The notes: generated by a model from the letters alone, not told the origin. Counted from the first letter of the stretch, positions 16,150-25,083 are shown. The stretch: DNA of 64,000 nt from Lentzea californiensis (GCF_024648825.1 NZ_JANBBE010000005.1:186001-250000); one strand, 5' to 3'. Translations and numbers: made by a program.

Positions 16150-18519
16150 ATGCTGCGTGGCCGAGAGCGGCAACGCGTCGCCGTGGACGCGTTGGTGGAG
16201 CGTGCGCGCGTTGGGTGCGGCGGAGTGCTTGTGCTGTGCGGTGAGGCTGGCTCGGGCAAGACTGCGCTGCTCAATGCGGTGGAGGACGCCTACGACGCGT
16301 TGTTGTGCGTGGACGTCCCCGAACTCGACGACGACCTTCTGCAGCTTGCGCGTGACGTAGGAGGCACGAGGGGTGCGCTGCTCATCGCCACCGAGGGCGA
16401 GCCACGCGGACTGCCGAGCATCACCCTCGATCCACTCGACGCCGTGACGAGCATCCGCGTGCTGCACGACCTCGTGCCCGGCCTGCCCTCCACCCTCGCC
16501 GCGGACCTGGTGGAGCTGGCCTGCGGGAACCCGCTGGCGCTGGTCGAGCTGGCCGGATCGCTCACGTCCGCGCAGCTCGGCGGCATCGCGCCGGCGCCGG
16601 AGGTGCTGCCGGAGAACAGCTCGCTGCGGCTGAGGTGGCGGGCCCGCTTCGCCGCGCTGTCCCCCGAAGCGCAGCAGGTCGTCGCGATGGTGGCGGTCGA
16701 CGAGGAGGTCGACCCCGAGACGCTCGACCTGGACGCGGTGACCGAGGCCGGGCCGCTGTTCGACCCGCGCAAGCTGGTCCGGTCCGCGCTGCGGGCCGAC
16801 GTGCCGCTGCCGCTGAGACGCCGGGCCCACGCCGTACTGGCGGAGACCCTGCCGCCGGGTGCCCGCCGCACGTGGCACCAGGCGGTCACGACGCAGGACG
16901 CCGGGCTCGCCGACGTCCTCACCACCTACGCCGAACACGCGCGACGGTGTGGTGACTTCGCGACGGCCGCCCGGGACCAGGACCGCGCGGCCCGCCTCAC
17001 GACCGATCCCGAGCTGAAGGCGCACCACCTGCTCAAGGCCGCCGCCGACCACTGGGCGCACGGCGCGCCGCACCGGTCGCGAGCCGTCCTCCGCACCGCG
17101 ACGAAGATGACCCACACGCCGGAGCTCAGGGCCTTGATGGACCTGGTCGTCGGCGGGATCGACCTCGGCGAGAGCCTCCCGGACGTGGCGGCGGACCGGC
17201 TCATCCGCGCCGCGAAAGGCCTGGTCGGCACCCGGCGGGAGCTCGCGGTCGCCGCGCTGGGGTTCGCGGGTGAGGCGGCCAGCATCGCCGGGGACCCCCG
17301 CCGCTTCGCCGCCGTCGCCGAGTTCGCGAAGGAGATCCGCCGCGGCGACGAGCCACCGGCCACCCGGCTCACGCTCGACCACCTCACCGGGATGCTGGCG
17401 ACGTTCGACGGCAGGCACGACGAGGCGCTGCCCGCGTTGCGCACCGTCGTGGACCTGGCCGACGAAGTGCCCGGACCGCAGGCGCGGATCTGGGCGAGCC
17501 AGGCCGCCTACGTGCTCGGGGACGCCACGAGGTCGCACGAGATGGCGACCAGCGCGGTCACGGCCGCACGGGAGAGCGGGTTCACCGCACTGGTGCCGTG
17601 GGCGCTGGTGTACCGCGCGTTGTCGGCGTTGCTGCTGGACCAGCACGCGGCGGCGCTGACGGCGGCGACCGAGGGCGTGCACGCGGCGACGGCGATCGGG
17701 CAGCACAACGCCGTGGTCGACCACCTGACGATCCTCGCGCTGCTGGCGGCCCTGCGCGGCGACTCGGACACCGCGCTGCACCGCATCGACACGGCCACCG
17801 AGCAGATCACCCAGCGCGGCCTGACCAGGCCCGGCACGTTCGGTGCCTGGGCGTTCGCCTGCGTCGACCTGGCGCGCGACCGGCCCGCCGACGCGCTGGA
17901 CCGGTTCCGGCTGCAGCCTGGACATGCCGGCATCAAGGTGATGGCCGCACCGCACGTGGTCGAGGCCGCCGTGGCGTGCGGCAAACCGTCCACGGCGGAC
18001 AGAGCGCTGCAACCGTTCGAGAAGTGGGCCGGCACGACGGGCAGCACGGCCCGCCTCGCGCTCTCGCACCGCTGCCGCGGCCTGCTGGAGAGCGGCACCG
18101 CCGACGAGCACTTCGAGGAGGCGATCCGGCTGCACCGCGCCAGCGGCACCGCCCTCGAACTCGCGAAGACCGAGCTGCTGTACGGCAACCGGCTGCGCCG
18201 CGGACGCAAGCCCAAGGCGGCGCGCGAACACCTGCGCGACGCCGTGCGCATCTTCCAGTCCTACCAGGCCGATCACTGGGTCGAGCGGGCCAGCGCCGAA
18301 CTGCGCGCGGCCGGCGACTCCACGAGCGAGCCCAAAGATCACCCCGGCCTGACGCCGCAGCAGGCGCAGATCGCCAGGCTGGTCGCCGAGGGCGCCACCA
18401 ACCGCGAGGTCGCTGCGCGGTTGTTCCTGAGCCACCGCACCGTCGAGCACCACCTGCGCAACATCTTCGCGCGGCTCGGCGTGCGGTCGAGGGTCGAGCT
18501 CACCAGGAGACTCGATTGA
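16150..18519 (+). CDS. LuxR-family ATP-dependent (LAL-type) regulator
   Basis: A 789-residue regulator. It has a Walker A motif GEAGSGKTAL near residue 30, a degenerate short NTPase domain, and a long TPR-like helical region. The C-terminal LuxR helix-turn-helix begins GLTPQQAQIARLVAEG and contains TNREVAARLFLSHRTVEHHL. Start ATG 16150 (MLRGRERQRV) lies immediately before the ATPase core. The frame is open to 16072 but those residues look non-coding. It is followed after 13 bases by a thioesterase and an alcohol dehydrogenase that it may control. LAL regulators respond to nucleotides or sugars; the ligand here is unknown. Confidence 0.88.
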   Translation: MLRGRERQRVAVDALVERARVGCGGVLVLCGEAGSGKTALLNAVEDAYDALLCVDVPELDDDLLQLARDVGGTRGALLIATEGEPRGLPSITLDPLDAVTSIRVLHDLVPGLPSTLAADLVELACGNPLALVELAGSLTSAQLGGIAPAPEVLPENSSLRLRWRARFAALSPEAQQVVAMVAVDEEVDPETLDLDAVTEAGPLFDPRKLVRSALRADVPLPLRRRAHAVLAETLPPGARRTWHQAVTTQDAGLADVLTTYAEHARRCGDFATAARDQDRAARLTTDPELKAHHLLKAAADHWAHGAPHRSRAVLRTATKMTHTPELRALMDLVVGGIDLGESLPDVAADRLIRAAKGLVGTRRELAVAALGFAGEAASIAGDPRRFAAVAEFAKEIRRGDEPPATRLTLDHLTGMLATFDGRHDEALPALRTVVDLADEVPGPQARIWASQAAYVLGDATRSHEMATSAVTAARESGFTALVPWALVYRALSALLLDQHAAALTAATEGVHAATAIGQHNAVVDHLTILALLAALRGDSDTALHRIDTATEQITQRGLTRPGTFGAWAFACVDLARDRPADALDRFRLQPGHAGIKVMAAPHVVEAAVACGKPSTADRALQPFEKWAGTTGSTARLALSHRCRGLLESGTADEHFEEAIRLHRASGTALELAKTELLYGNRLRRGRKPKAAREHLRDAVRIFQSYQADHWVERASAELRAAGDSTSEPKDHPGLTPQQAQIARLVAEGATNREVAARLFLSHRTVEHHLRNIFARLGVRSRVELTRRLD

Positions 18520-18532
18520 CGATGGAGGATGC

Positions 18533-18946
18533 GTGCGCGAGCAGTACCGGCACTGGCAGGGGATTCCGACCCGGTGGGCGGACAACGACGTCTACGGCCA
18601 CGTGAACAACGTCGTCCACTACGCGTTCATGGACACCGTGATCAACACGTGGCTGATCGGCGCCGGGCTGGACATCCAGGCCGGGCAGCACATCGGGCTC
18701 TGCGTGGAGTCGCACTGCAACTACCGCGCCTCGGTGTCGTTCCCGGAGGCGCTCGACGCCGGACTGCGCGTGGGGCACCTCGGCCGGTCGAGCGTGCGCT
18801 ACGAGGTCGGGTTCTTCTTCGAGGGACGCGAGGACGTCGTGGCCGAGGGCCACTTCGTGCACGTGTTCGTGGACCGCGAGAGCCGCAAACCGGTGGAGAT
18901 CCCCGCGAACCTGCGCACGGCGATGGAAGGTCTGGTGGTGGCGTGA
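18533..18946 (+). CDS. Hot-dog thioesterase (4HBT/YbgC-like)
   Basis: A 137-residue single hot-dog domain. The 4-hydroxybenzoyl-CoA thioesterase signature TRWADNDVYGHVNNVVHYAFMD (written as two parts: TRWADNDVYGH, then VNNVVHYAFMD) lies at about residues 13-34 and contains the catalytic Asp. It would hydrolyse an acyl-CoA to acid and CoA. It starts at GTG 18533, 13 bases after the LuxR gene. Its TGA overlaps the GTG of the alcohol dehydrogenase as GTGA, so the enzymes are co-translated. The pair may process an acyl-CoA and an alcohol or aldehyde derived from the same substrate. Confidence 0.88.
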   Translation: MREQYRHWQGIPTRWADNDVYGHVNNVVHYAFMDTVINTWLIGAGLDIQAGQHIGLCVESHCNYRASVSFPEALDAGLRVGHLGRSSVRYEVGFFFEGREDVVAEGHFVHVFVDRESRKPVEIPANLRTAMEGLVVA

Positions 18947-20043
18947 AGACGCGAGGCGCGGTGCTGACCGGAATCGGCGGGCCGCTCGAGGTCGTCGAGC
19001 TCGAACTCGACCCACCCGGTCCCGGTGAACTGCTGGTGCGCGTGCACGCCACCGGCCTGTGCCACTCCGACCTGTCCGTGATCGACGGCTCGCGCGTCCG
19101 GCCGTTGCCCATGGTGCTCGGCCACGAGGCGGCTGGCGAGGTCGTGGAGGCCGGCCCGAACGCCGAGTTCGAGGCGGGCGACCACGTCGTGCTGTCGTTC
19201 GTGCCCGCGTGCGGTGCCTGCCGCCGGTGCGCGTCGGGCCGCCAGGCGTTGTGCGAGCCCGGAGCCGCGGCGAACCGCGACGGCACGCTGCTCGGCGGTC
19301 AGCGCCGCTGGACCCTCCCGGACGGCACGCGCCCGCACCACCACCTGGGCGTGTCCGGGTTCGCCGAGTACACGGTGATCTCCGGCCGGTCGGCCACCCG
19401 AATCCCGAAGGACCTGCCGTTCGACGTCGCCGCGCTGTTCGGCTGCGCCGTGCTCACCGGTGCGGGCGCCGCGTTCTACAGCGCCGAGGTGAAGCCGGGG
19501 GACAAGGTCGCGGTGTTCGGCCTCGGCGGCGTCGGCCTGGCGGCGGTGCTCGCGGCCGTGACGGCGGGCGCGACGCAGGTCGTGGCGGTGGACGTGGTCG
19601 AGCACAAGCGCAAGCTGGCTCTCACGCTCGGCGCCACGCACGAGGCGGCGGGCGGGCCGGACGTCGTCGCCCACGTCCGGGATCTGACCGGCGGCGGCGC
19701 GGACAAGGTCATCGACACGACCGGTGTGGCCGCGGTGCTCGAACAGGCCTATGCCGCCACGGCCGTCGGCGGCACCACCGTCACCGTCGGCCTGCCGCAC
19801 CCCGACCGCACCGTGTCGCTGCCCGCGCTCAACCTGGTCGCCGAGGAACGCACGCTCAAAGGCAGCTACCTCGGCTCGTGCGTACCCCGCCGCGACGTGC
19901 CGCGGTTCGTCGACCTCTACCGCGCGGGACGGCTGCCCGTCGACGGCCTGCTGTCCGGGCGGCTGGAGCTCGACGAGATCAACGACGGGTTCGCGAAGCT
20001 CGCCTCCGGTGAGGCCGTCCGTCAGGTCGTCGTCATGCGGTGA
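18943..20043 (+). CDS. Zinc-dependent alcohol dehydrogenase
   Basis: A 366-residue medium-chain dehydrogenase. The catalytic zinc ligands are Cys in GLCHSD and His/Glu in GHEAAGEVVEAG. The structural zinc loop is CGACRRCASGRQALC, and the Rossmann motif GLGGVGLAA binds NAD. Length and domain order are normal for class III or mycothiol-related ADHs. It would interconvert an alcohol and an aldehyde. The GTG start at 18943 is coupled to the preceding thioesterase, and the frame upstream of it is that gene's shadow. It is the third gene of a presumed LuxR-thioesterase-ADH unit. Confidence 0.9.
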   Translation: MKTRGAVLTGIGGPLEVVELELDPPGPGELLVRVHATGLCHSDLSVIDGSRVRPLPMVLGHEAAGEVVEAGPNAEFEAGDHVVLSFVPACGACRRCASGRQALCEPGAAANRDGTLLGGQRRWTLPDGTRPHHHLGVSGFAEYTVISGRSATRIPKDLPFDVAALFGCAVLTGAGAAFYSAEVKPGDKVAVFGLGGVGLAAVLAAVTAGATQVVAVDVVEHKRKLALTLGATHEAAGGPDVVAHVRDLTGGGADKVIDTTGVAAVLEQAYAATAVGGTTVTVGLPHPDRTVSLPALNLVAEERTLKGSYLGSCVPRRDVPRFVDLYRAGRLPVDGLLSGRLELDEINDGFAKLASGEAVRQVVVMR

Positions 20044-20128
20044 TGCCCGTTCTCGCCCGTCCGGGCACGATTCGGGCAGGACAGTTCCGGTGTCAGCTGT
20101 TGACCACCGAGGGCTGTCTGCGCCACGG

Positions 20129-20142
20129 TGGGAGCGCTCTCA
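20129..20142. promoter_or_regulatory. CebR-type LacI-family box upstream of protease
   Basis: TGGGAGCGCTCTCA matches the known CebR operator TGGGAGCGCTCCCA at 13 of 14 positions. It lies 60 bases upstream of the secreted protease start. The exact reverse complement of this 14-mer occurs at 26239-26252. Confidence 0.75.
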
Positions 20143-20201
20143 TGTTCGCCGCTTCCCGCAACGGGGCGGGTAGCGATCCCTGCACGGACAAGGAGAAGAG
20201 C

Positions 20202-21335
20202 ATGCGCTCAACCCTGCCCAGAATCGTGCCCGCGCTGGCACTCGTGCTGGTCGGAGCCACCTTCACCGCGCCCGCCCAGGCCTCGGAGAAGGAGATGTCA
20301 CCCGGCCTGCTCACCGCGATGAGCTCGGCGTTCGGGCTGACCGAGGCCCAGGCGCGGTTGCGCCTGGAGAAGGAGCAACACGCGTCGGCCATCGCGCCGC
20401 GCGCCGAAAGCGAGGCCGGAGCCGCACTCGCCGGCAGCTGGTTCGACGAGGCGAAGAACCGCCTGGTCGTGGCCGTGACGGACAGGACCGCCGCACGCAA
20501 GGTCGAGGCCACCGGCGCCGACGCCGTGGTCGTCGGTCGGTCGGCCGGGTCCATGACGGCGCAGAAGAACCGCCTCGACGCCCTGTCCGCGTCCGGAGCG
20601 GTGCCGTCCGCCGTCGCGAGCTGGCACCCCGACCCGCGCACGGGAACCGTCGTGGTGAACGTCGAGGCGGGCAAGCAGACCGCTGAGGTGGCCTCGTTCC
20701 TGGACAAGGCACGTCAGCTCGGTTCCATCACCGTGCGCACCGACGGTGTGCGGCAGCCGCAGCCGTTCGCGGCCGGCACGGTCGGCGGCGACCCGTACTA
20801 CACCGGCAACGTCCGCTGCTCCATCGGTTTCTCGGTGCACGGCGGCTACGTGACGGCGGGCCACTGCGGCGGGAACGGCGCGGCCGTCTACGGCTGGGAC
20901 CGCTCCTTCCAGGGCAACTTCGCCGGATCCTCCTTCCCCGGCAACGACTACGCGTGGGTGCGCACCGGCGGCGGCTGGTGGACCGTGCCGGTCGTGCTCG
21001 GCTGGGGCCGCGTGCCCGACGCGCTGGTGCGCGGTTCGTGGGAGGCGCCGGTCGGCACCTCGGTCTGCCGCTCGGGTTCCACGACCCAGTGGCACTGCGG
21101 CGTGATCCAGAGCCGCAACGAGACGATCCGCTACGCGCAGGGCGACGTGCACCAGATGGCGGGCACGAGCGTCTGCGCCGAGGGTGGCGACTCCGGTGGT
21201 TCGTTCATCACCGGTGACCAGGCCCAGGGCGTCACGTCCGGCGGCTACGGCAACTGCTCCAGCGGCGGTCGCACGTGGTTCCAACCGATCAACGAGATCC
21301 TCAACGTCTACGGCTTGAGGCTGCACACCGCCTGA
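20202..21335 (+). CDS. Secreted streptogrisin-type S1 protease with pro-domain
   Basis: A 377-residue pre-pro-protease. The signal peptide is about residues 1-27 (ending APAQA), and an alpha-lytic-type pro-domain runs from about 35 to 190. The mature chymotrypsin-fold domain starts near residue 193. The triad is His221 in TAGHCGG, Asp249 in GNDYAWV and Ser331 in GGDSGGS. Cys206/222, 289/299 and 325/352 are placed for the family's three disulfides. It would act outside the cell on proteins after self-cleavage of the pro-domain. ATG 20202 follows AAGGAGAAG. A CebR-like box lies 60 bases upstream, and a strong terminator follows at 21345. Confidence 0.93.
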   Translation: MRSTLPRIVPALALVLVGATFTAPAQASEKEMSPGLLTAMSSAFGLTEAQARLRLEKEQHASAIAPRAESEAGAALAGSWFDEAKNRLVVAVTDRTAARKVEATGADAVVVGRSAGSMTAQKNRLDALSASGAVPSAVASWHPDPRTGTVVVNVEAGKQTAEVASFLDKARQLGSITVRTDGVRQPQPFAAGTVGGDPYYTGNVRCSIGFSVHGGYVTAGHCGGNGAAVYGWDRSFQGNFAGSSFPGNDYAWVRTGGGWWTVPVVLGWGRVPDALVRGSWEAPVGTSVCRSGSTTQWHCGVIQSRNETIRYAQGDVHQMAGTSVCAEGGDSGGSFITGDQAQGVTSGGYGNCSSGGRTWFQPINEILNVYGLRLHTA

Positions 21336-21344
21336 TAGGAACTC

Positions 21345-21379
21345 CCGGCTGTCCACCGCGCGATGCGGTGGACAGCCGG
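21345..21379. terminator. Bidirectional 15-bp hairpin terminator
   Basis: CCGGCTGTCCACCGC and its perfect complement flank a five-base loop. A TGGTTCTTT stretch follows on the + strand. It serves the converging protease and amylase genes. Confidence 0.9.
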
Positions 21380-21387
21380 TGGTTCTT

Positions 21388-22752
21388 TCAGCGCGCGTTG
21401 ACGTGCAGTGCCAGGGCGGTGCCGGCGCCGAGCGTCGTCGTGAACCTGCCCGAGGAGTCGACGGTCACGCGGACGCAGCCGTTCTCCTGGACGTTGCAGT
21501 AGCTCCCGGCGGGCAGCGCGGTCTGGAACGTGCGGGTCACCGCGAACGTCTCGCTGTTGATCGCCACGAAGCCCTTGCCGCCGCGACCGAACGCGATCAG
21601 GTCGAACCCGTTGTCCTGCCAGTTGTTCACGTCGGTGCCCGCCACGGTGTTGCGGAACGCCATCATGTTCGCGACCTGTGTCCAGGCGTGCTGGCACTTC
21701 CAGCCGTTGCTGTAGCAGACGGAACCGCCGGGTGGACCGGCGTCCTTGTCGCTGAACTCGTAGCCCGAATACACCTGCGGTGCACCGTAGTTCCACGCCA
21801 GCATGAAGACGTTTGCCAGCGTGTAGGTCGAACCGTCCTTGTACGTCAACGTGGAACCGTTGCGCTCGGTGTCCCAGTTGTCGACGAACGGCCGTGCCTG
21901 ACCACTGGGCAGGAAACCCCACGGCTGGCCGAACGTCTTCAGGTAGGCCAGGTTCTCGTTCTGGAAGATCCGCTTGAGGTCGTAGGCGTAGCGGAACTCG
22001 TCCACGTCACCCGATCCCGTGTACTCGCCGGGCTGCACGGCCTCGCCCGCGCCGTAGATCACCTCGTGCACCCAGAACACGTTGGGGTTGCTCAGCTTCC
22101 CCTTGATCGCCGCCAGGTCGCCCGCGGCCATGTGCTTGGCCGCGTCGACGCGGAACCCGTCGACGCCCATCGAGATCAGGCGGTTCAGGTACCCGGCGAT
22201 CGCCCCGCGCACGTACTCGCTGCCGGTGTCCAGATCGGACAGACCGACGAGCTCGCAGTTCTGGACGTTGTAGCGGTCCTGGTAGTTGTTGATGTGCGAG
22301 CGGCACGGGTGGAAGTCCCAGTCGCTGTACACACCTGGGTAGTTGTACTTCGAATAGCCGGTGCCGCCGGTACCCGTCCCCGATCCGGCGCTCATGTGGT
22401 TGATCACCGCGTCGGCGATGACCTTCACACCCGCGTTGTGGCAGGTGCTGACCATGTTCCGGAAGGCGTTCTCGTCACCGAGGCGCCCGGCGATCCGGTA
22501 GCTCACGGGCTGGTAGCTGGTCCACCACTGCGGACCCTGGACGTGCTCGGTCGCGGGGGAGACCTCGACGTAGCCGTAGCCCTTGGGGCCGAGGACGTTC
22601 GTGCATTCCGCCGCCACGCGGGCGAACGGCCATTGGAACAGGGTGGCGGTGACGTCCTTGGCGCCCGGTGGCGCCGCAAGACTTTGCACCGGTGTGGACA
22701 GTCCGACGATCAGCAACACCGCGAGAAGGGTGCGCGAAGCCGAGGAAACCAC
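21388..22752 (-). CDS. Secreted GH13 alpha-amylase
   Basis: A 454-residue secreted alpha-amylase. The signal peptide is about residues 1-27. Family regions seen are [10 protein letters not shown] (region I), GFRVDAAKH with the nucleophile Asp (II), FWVHEVIYG with the acid/base Glu (III), and [14 protein letters not shown] (IV) with the stabilising Asp. The C-terminal beta domain ends at the stop codon, with no starch-binding module. In region IV the usual His before the Asp is Trp. Start GTG 22752 has AAGGAGA six bases upstream, and the frame is open to 22812. The gene converges with the protease gene. The upstream region holds a GCAA-N4-TTGC element at 22809. Confidence 0.92.
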   Translation of the reverse strand: MVSSASRTLLAVLLIVGLSTPVQSLAAPPGAKDVTATLFQWPFARVAAECTNVLGPKGYGYVEVSPATEHVQGPQWWTSYQPVSYRIAGRLGDENAFRNMVSTCHNAGVKVIADAVINHMSAGSGTGTGGTGYSKYNYPGVYSDWDFHPCRSHINNYQDRYNVQNCELVGLSDLDTGSEYVRGAIAGYLNRLISMGVDGFRVDAAKHMAAGDLAAIKGKLSNPNVFWVHEVIYGAGEAVQPGEYTGSGDVDEFRYAYDLKRIFQNENLAYLKTFGQPWGFLPSGQARPFVDNWDTERNGSTLTYKDGSTYTLANVFMLAWNYGAPQVYSGYEFSDKDAGPPGGSVCYSNGWKCQHAWTQVANMMAFRNTVAGTDVNNWQDNGFDLIAFGRGGKGFVAINSETFAVTRTFQTALPAGSYCNVQENGCVRVTVDSSGRFTTTLGAGTALALHVNAR

Positions 22753-22808
22753 GTTGTCTCCTTGCTGCAGGGGTTCACTGAAGGTCGTAGCACCCGCAGG
22801 CACACCGA

Positions 22809-22820
22809 GCAAAGCGTTGC
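22809..22820. promoter_or_regulatory. Possible LacI/MalR-type element upstream of amylase
   Basis: GCAAAGCGTTGC has GCAA and TTGC arms around four bases, continuing into CAAG. It lies 57 bases upstream of the amylase start, where maltose-type repressors bind in relatives. Evidence is position plus partial symmetry only. Confidence 0.35.
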
Positions 22821-22870
22821 AAGAACTTTCTGGAGCAATTCGGCCTTGCGCCGCATTCCGCCGACCTGCC

Positions 22871-23455
22871 CTACCGCCGGCTCGCGACGAGGTAGCGCTC
22901 GTCCTCGATCGAACGCTCCCACAGGTCCTCGCTCGTCAACGGGGTGACCACGGCCTCCGCGCGCACCCCGAGCACCAGCTCGCGGGTCTGCGCGGAGGTC
23001 AGTCCGGCGCCGGTCGACCACCGGCCCTCCACCAGCAGGAGAACGCCGCCCGGCGCCAGCAACGACACCCACTCCTCCAGCGCCGAGGCCGGATCCGGCA
23101 ACGCCCACAGCGCGTGCCGCGCCAGCACGACGCCGAACGAGGCCTTCGGGTGCGGCGGGTGAGCCGCGTTGCCGACGCTGAACTCGGCGGCCACACCCAA
23201 CGCGGCGGCTTTGGCTCGCGCGGCCTTCACCATCTCCTCGGACAGGTCCAGGCCGTGCACGTCGTGGCCGGCTTCGGCGAGCAGCACCGACAGGCTGCCG
23301 GTGCCGCACCCGAGATCGACGACGGAGGAGGCCGGCGGGACGAGCGGCAGGAGGAGCCGCGCCCAGGCGTCGCGCACCCGTGGATCGCGCAGGCCGTGGT
23401 CGGGCTCGTCGTCGAACGTCGCAGCGTGCCGGTCCCAGAACTCGCGTGTCGTCAC
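22871..23455 (-). CDS. Class I SAM-dependent methyltransferase
   Basis: A 194-residue methyltransferase. Motif I reads [19 protein letters not shown] near residues 45-63. The acidic residue of motif II is in HGLDLSEEM, and [13 protein letters not shown] corresponds to motif III. The substrate is unknown. Start GTG 23455 ([14 protein letters not shown]) is the first codon that makes biological sense. There is no clear ribosome binding site, so the mRNA may be leaderless. The gene is divergent from a small hydrophobic peptide and the metal sensor. Co-regulation is not evident. Confidence 0.82.
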   Translation of the reverse strand: MTTREFWDRHAATFDDEPDHGLRDPRVRDAWARLLLPLVPPASSVVDLGCGTGSLSVLLAEAGHDVHGLDLSEEMVKAARAKAAALGVAAEFSVGNAAHPPHPKASFGVVLARHALWALPDPASALEEWVSLLAPGGVLLLVEGRWSTGAGLTSAQTRELVLGVRAEAVVTPLTSEDLWERSIEDERYLVASRR

Positions 23456-23536
23456 GTTTGCAGTTTTGCTTAAGGGACCATCAAGCCTTGCCCAAATGAG
23501 ATGCGGACTCCGTCGTACGGTCCCTAACCTCGACCC

Positions 23537-23653
23537 ATGAGGCTTGTGCTCTGGCTCACACTCGCGGGCGTGTTCGCGCTCAGCGGTGACCACGCGCTCG
23601 CAGCCGTCCTGGTCGTGCTCCTCGTCGGCTGCGCAACGGACCGCGTGCGCTGA
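23537..23653 (+). CDS. 38-residue hydrophobic peptide, hypothetical
   Basis: An ATG-started frame encoding MRLVLWLTLAGVFALSGDHA, then LAAVLVVLLVGCATDRVR. It is nearly all hydrophobic except a GDH turn, with a Cys near the C-terminus. It could be a one- or two-helix membrane peptide or a vestige of a larger gene. It ends 31 bases before the CmtR start, and its stop codon lies inside the putative CmtR operator. No family is recognised. Codon positions are G/C-biased as in real genes, but the short length keeps confidence low. Confidence 0.4.
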   Translation: MRLVLWLTLAGVFALSGDHALAAVLVVLLVGCATDRVR

Positions 23654-23679
23654 ACTGTTCAGCTCCGGCTGTACAGTTC
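23651..23679. promoter_or_regulatory. Putative CmtR operator
   Basis: GAACTGT and ACAGTTC are 7-bp inverted arms separated by 14 bases, and the left arm lies in the palindrome TGAACTGTTCA. The element ends five bases before the ATG of the ArsR-type sensor, the usual place for autoregulation. Confidence 0.6.
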
Positions 23680-23684
23680 GATTC

Positions 23685-24002
23685 ATGCTGACCTGTGAGA
23701 CGCGGGAGACGGCCCTCGCGCGGCTGGGCCGCGCGTTGGCCGACCCGACGCGCTGCCGCATCCTGATCGCGCTGCTCGAGGGGCACGGCTATCCCGCGCA
23801 GCTCGCCGAGTCGTTGGGGCTGACCAGGTCGAACGTCTCCAACCACCTCTCGTGCCTGCGCGGCTGCGGCCTGGTCGTCGCGACCTACCAGGGTCGCCAG
23901 GTGCGCTACGAGCTGGCGGACCCGCGCCTGAAGCGCGCGATCAGCGAGCTCGTGGACGTCGTGCTGGCCGTCGAGCCCGGACCGGACTGCGCCGATGAGT
24001 GA
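23685..24002 (+). CDS. cmtR: CmtR-like Cd/Pb-sensing ArsR repressor
   Basis: A 105-residue ArsR/SmtB repressor that reads like Mycobacterium tuberculosis CmtR over its length (MLTCETRETALARLGRALAD near the start, LTRSNVSNHLSCLRGCGLVV in the HTH). The CmtR metal ligands are Cys57, Cys61 and Cys102. By direct count, all three cysteines are at exactly these positions here. It should bind DNA as a dimer without metal and release on Cd(II) or Pb(II). Its last eight bases overlap the following cation-efflux gene, now broken. Start ATG 23685 matches the N-terminus of CmtR. Confidence 0.92.
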   Translation: MLTCETRETALARLGRALADPTRCRILIALLEGHGYPAQLAESLGLTRSNVSNHLSCLRGCGLVVATYQGRQVRYELADPRLKRAISELVDVVLAVEPGPDCADE

Positions 24003-24416
24003 CGCCTGCTGCGCGCCCGTCGCCGACGAGCGGAAGCTCGTGCTCCGGCGGCGGGTGCGGATGTTCGTGGCCGCCACGATCACCTACAACGTGGTCGAGG
24101 CGGTCATCGCGCTCGCGGCCGGCACGGTGGCGGGGTCGACGGCGCTGATCGGGTTCGGGCTGGACTCGGTGATCGAGGTGGCGTCGGCGACCGCGGTGGC
24201 CTGGTAGTTCGCCGGGCGCGACCCCGGCAAGCGCGAACGGACGGCGCTCAAGGTGATCGCCGTGTCGTTCCCTAGCTGTCCGCGGTGCTGCTGGTGGGAC
24301 TCGTGGTGAACAGCCTGTTCGGCTGGTGGTGGGCCGATCCGCTGGCGGCACTCGTGATCGCCGCGGTGGCGGTCAAGGAAGGTCGGGAGGCGTGGCGGGG
24401 TCACCACTGCTGCTGA
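23995..24416 (+). pseudogene. Broken CDF-family cation efflux transporter
   Basis: The frame starts normally with MSDACCAPVADERK and two CDF-like helices ending LDSVIEVASATAVAW. It then meets TAG at 24205, where relatives usually have a Gln codon, so a single C-to-T change would explain it. The frame continues as FAGRDPGKRERTALKVIAVSF and then jumps frame near 24273 into LSAVLLVGLVVNSLFGWWWA and a C-terminal HHCC. The middle helices are missing, so there is also a deletion of roughly 60 codons. The CC-rich ends suit a thiophilic metal exporter. The pump is dead while its sensor CmtR is intact. It overlaps the converging methyltransferase gene. Confidence 0.88.
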
Positions 24417-25026
24417 CCGGTTTGCGGGCGACGAGTCGTTCCACGACCCCGAGCTTGAAGCGCTGCCGTTGCTCGACGACCAGGCCGGCGGCCTCGACCA
24501 GGTGCAGCGGGCGGCGCAGGAAGTGCTCGCCCGCCATCGGGACCGTGATCCGCTCCACGAGCCACTGCACGCCCCGCGCGAGACGGGACGAGCTGGCGAC
24601 GTGGTCGAGGAGGACCAGCCGTCCGCCCGGCCGCAGCACCCGGACCATCTCGGTCACCGCGGTCTCGTGGTCGGGGATGGCGCAGAGGCCCAGCGTGCAC
24701 ACGACCGTGTCGAACGAGGCGTCGCCGAACGGCAGGGCGTGCGCGGTGCCCTGCCGCAGCACGACCTCCAGTCCGAGGTCCGCGGCGCGGGAGCGGGCGA
24801 GGCCGAGCATCTGCTCACTCAGGTCCAGGCCGGTCAGCGTGACGCCGCTGGGGTAGTGCGGCAGGTTGAGGCCGGTGCCGACGGCGACCTCCAGCACCTC
24901 CCCGGTGGCCTGGGCGCAGGCCCACTGGCGGGAGTCGCCGAAGACCCGGCGGTCCAGGACGCCGATCTCCGCGTCGTAGTTCGCCGACTTGCGGTCCCAG
25001 TACCTCTGCCAGCGGTGCTCGTCCAT
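24373..25026 (-). CDS. UbiE/COQ5-like SAM methyltransferase
   Basis: A 217-residue class I methyltransferase. GEVLEVAVGTGLNLPHYP carries motif I (VAVGTGLN), LTGLDLSEQML is the acidic post-I strand, and RVLRPGGRLVLLDHVA is motif III. It resembles phosphatidylethanolamine and menaquinone-type methyltransferases. The acceptor is not predictable. Start ATG 25026 (MDEHRWQRYWDRKS) fits the family; frames upstream lack SD sequences and G/C bias. The 3' end overlaps the dead CDF transporter by 44 bases on the opposite strand. It is divergent from a glycosyltransferase, with 57 bases between. Confidence 0.85.
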   Translation of the reverse strand: MDEHRWQRYWDRKSANYDAEIGVLDRRVFGDSRQWACAQATGEVLEVAVGTGLNLPHYPSGVTLTGLDLSEQMLGLARSRAADLGLEVVLRQGTAHALPFGDASFDTVVCTLGLCAIPDHETAVTEMVRVLRPGGRLVLLDHVASSSRLARGVQWLVERITVPMAGEHFLRRPLHLVEAAGLVVEQRQRFKLGVVERLVARKPVSSSGDPATPPDLP

Positions 25027-25083
25027 GCCGTCCAGCCAACACGAAACTGGACAGGCCGGGCGAAGAGGGCTAGATGTGCCCCG

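Noticed and set aside
16081..18585. 834-codon minus-strand frame opposite the LuxR regulator
   Set aside because: The + strand has Walker A and a LuxR helix-turn-helix; the reverse product has no recognisable fold.
23473..23525. AGGGACC/GGTCCCT inverted repeat between the methyltransferase and the 38-residue ORF
   Set aside because: The arms are only 7 bp and 39 bases apart. It may be chance, and no regulator is implied.
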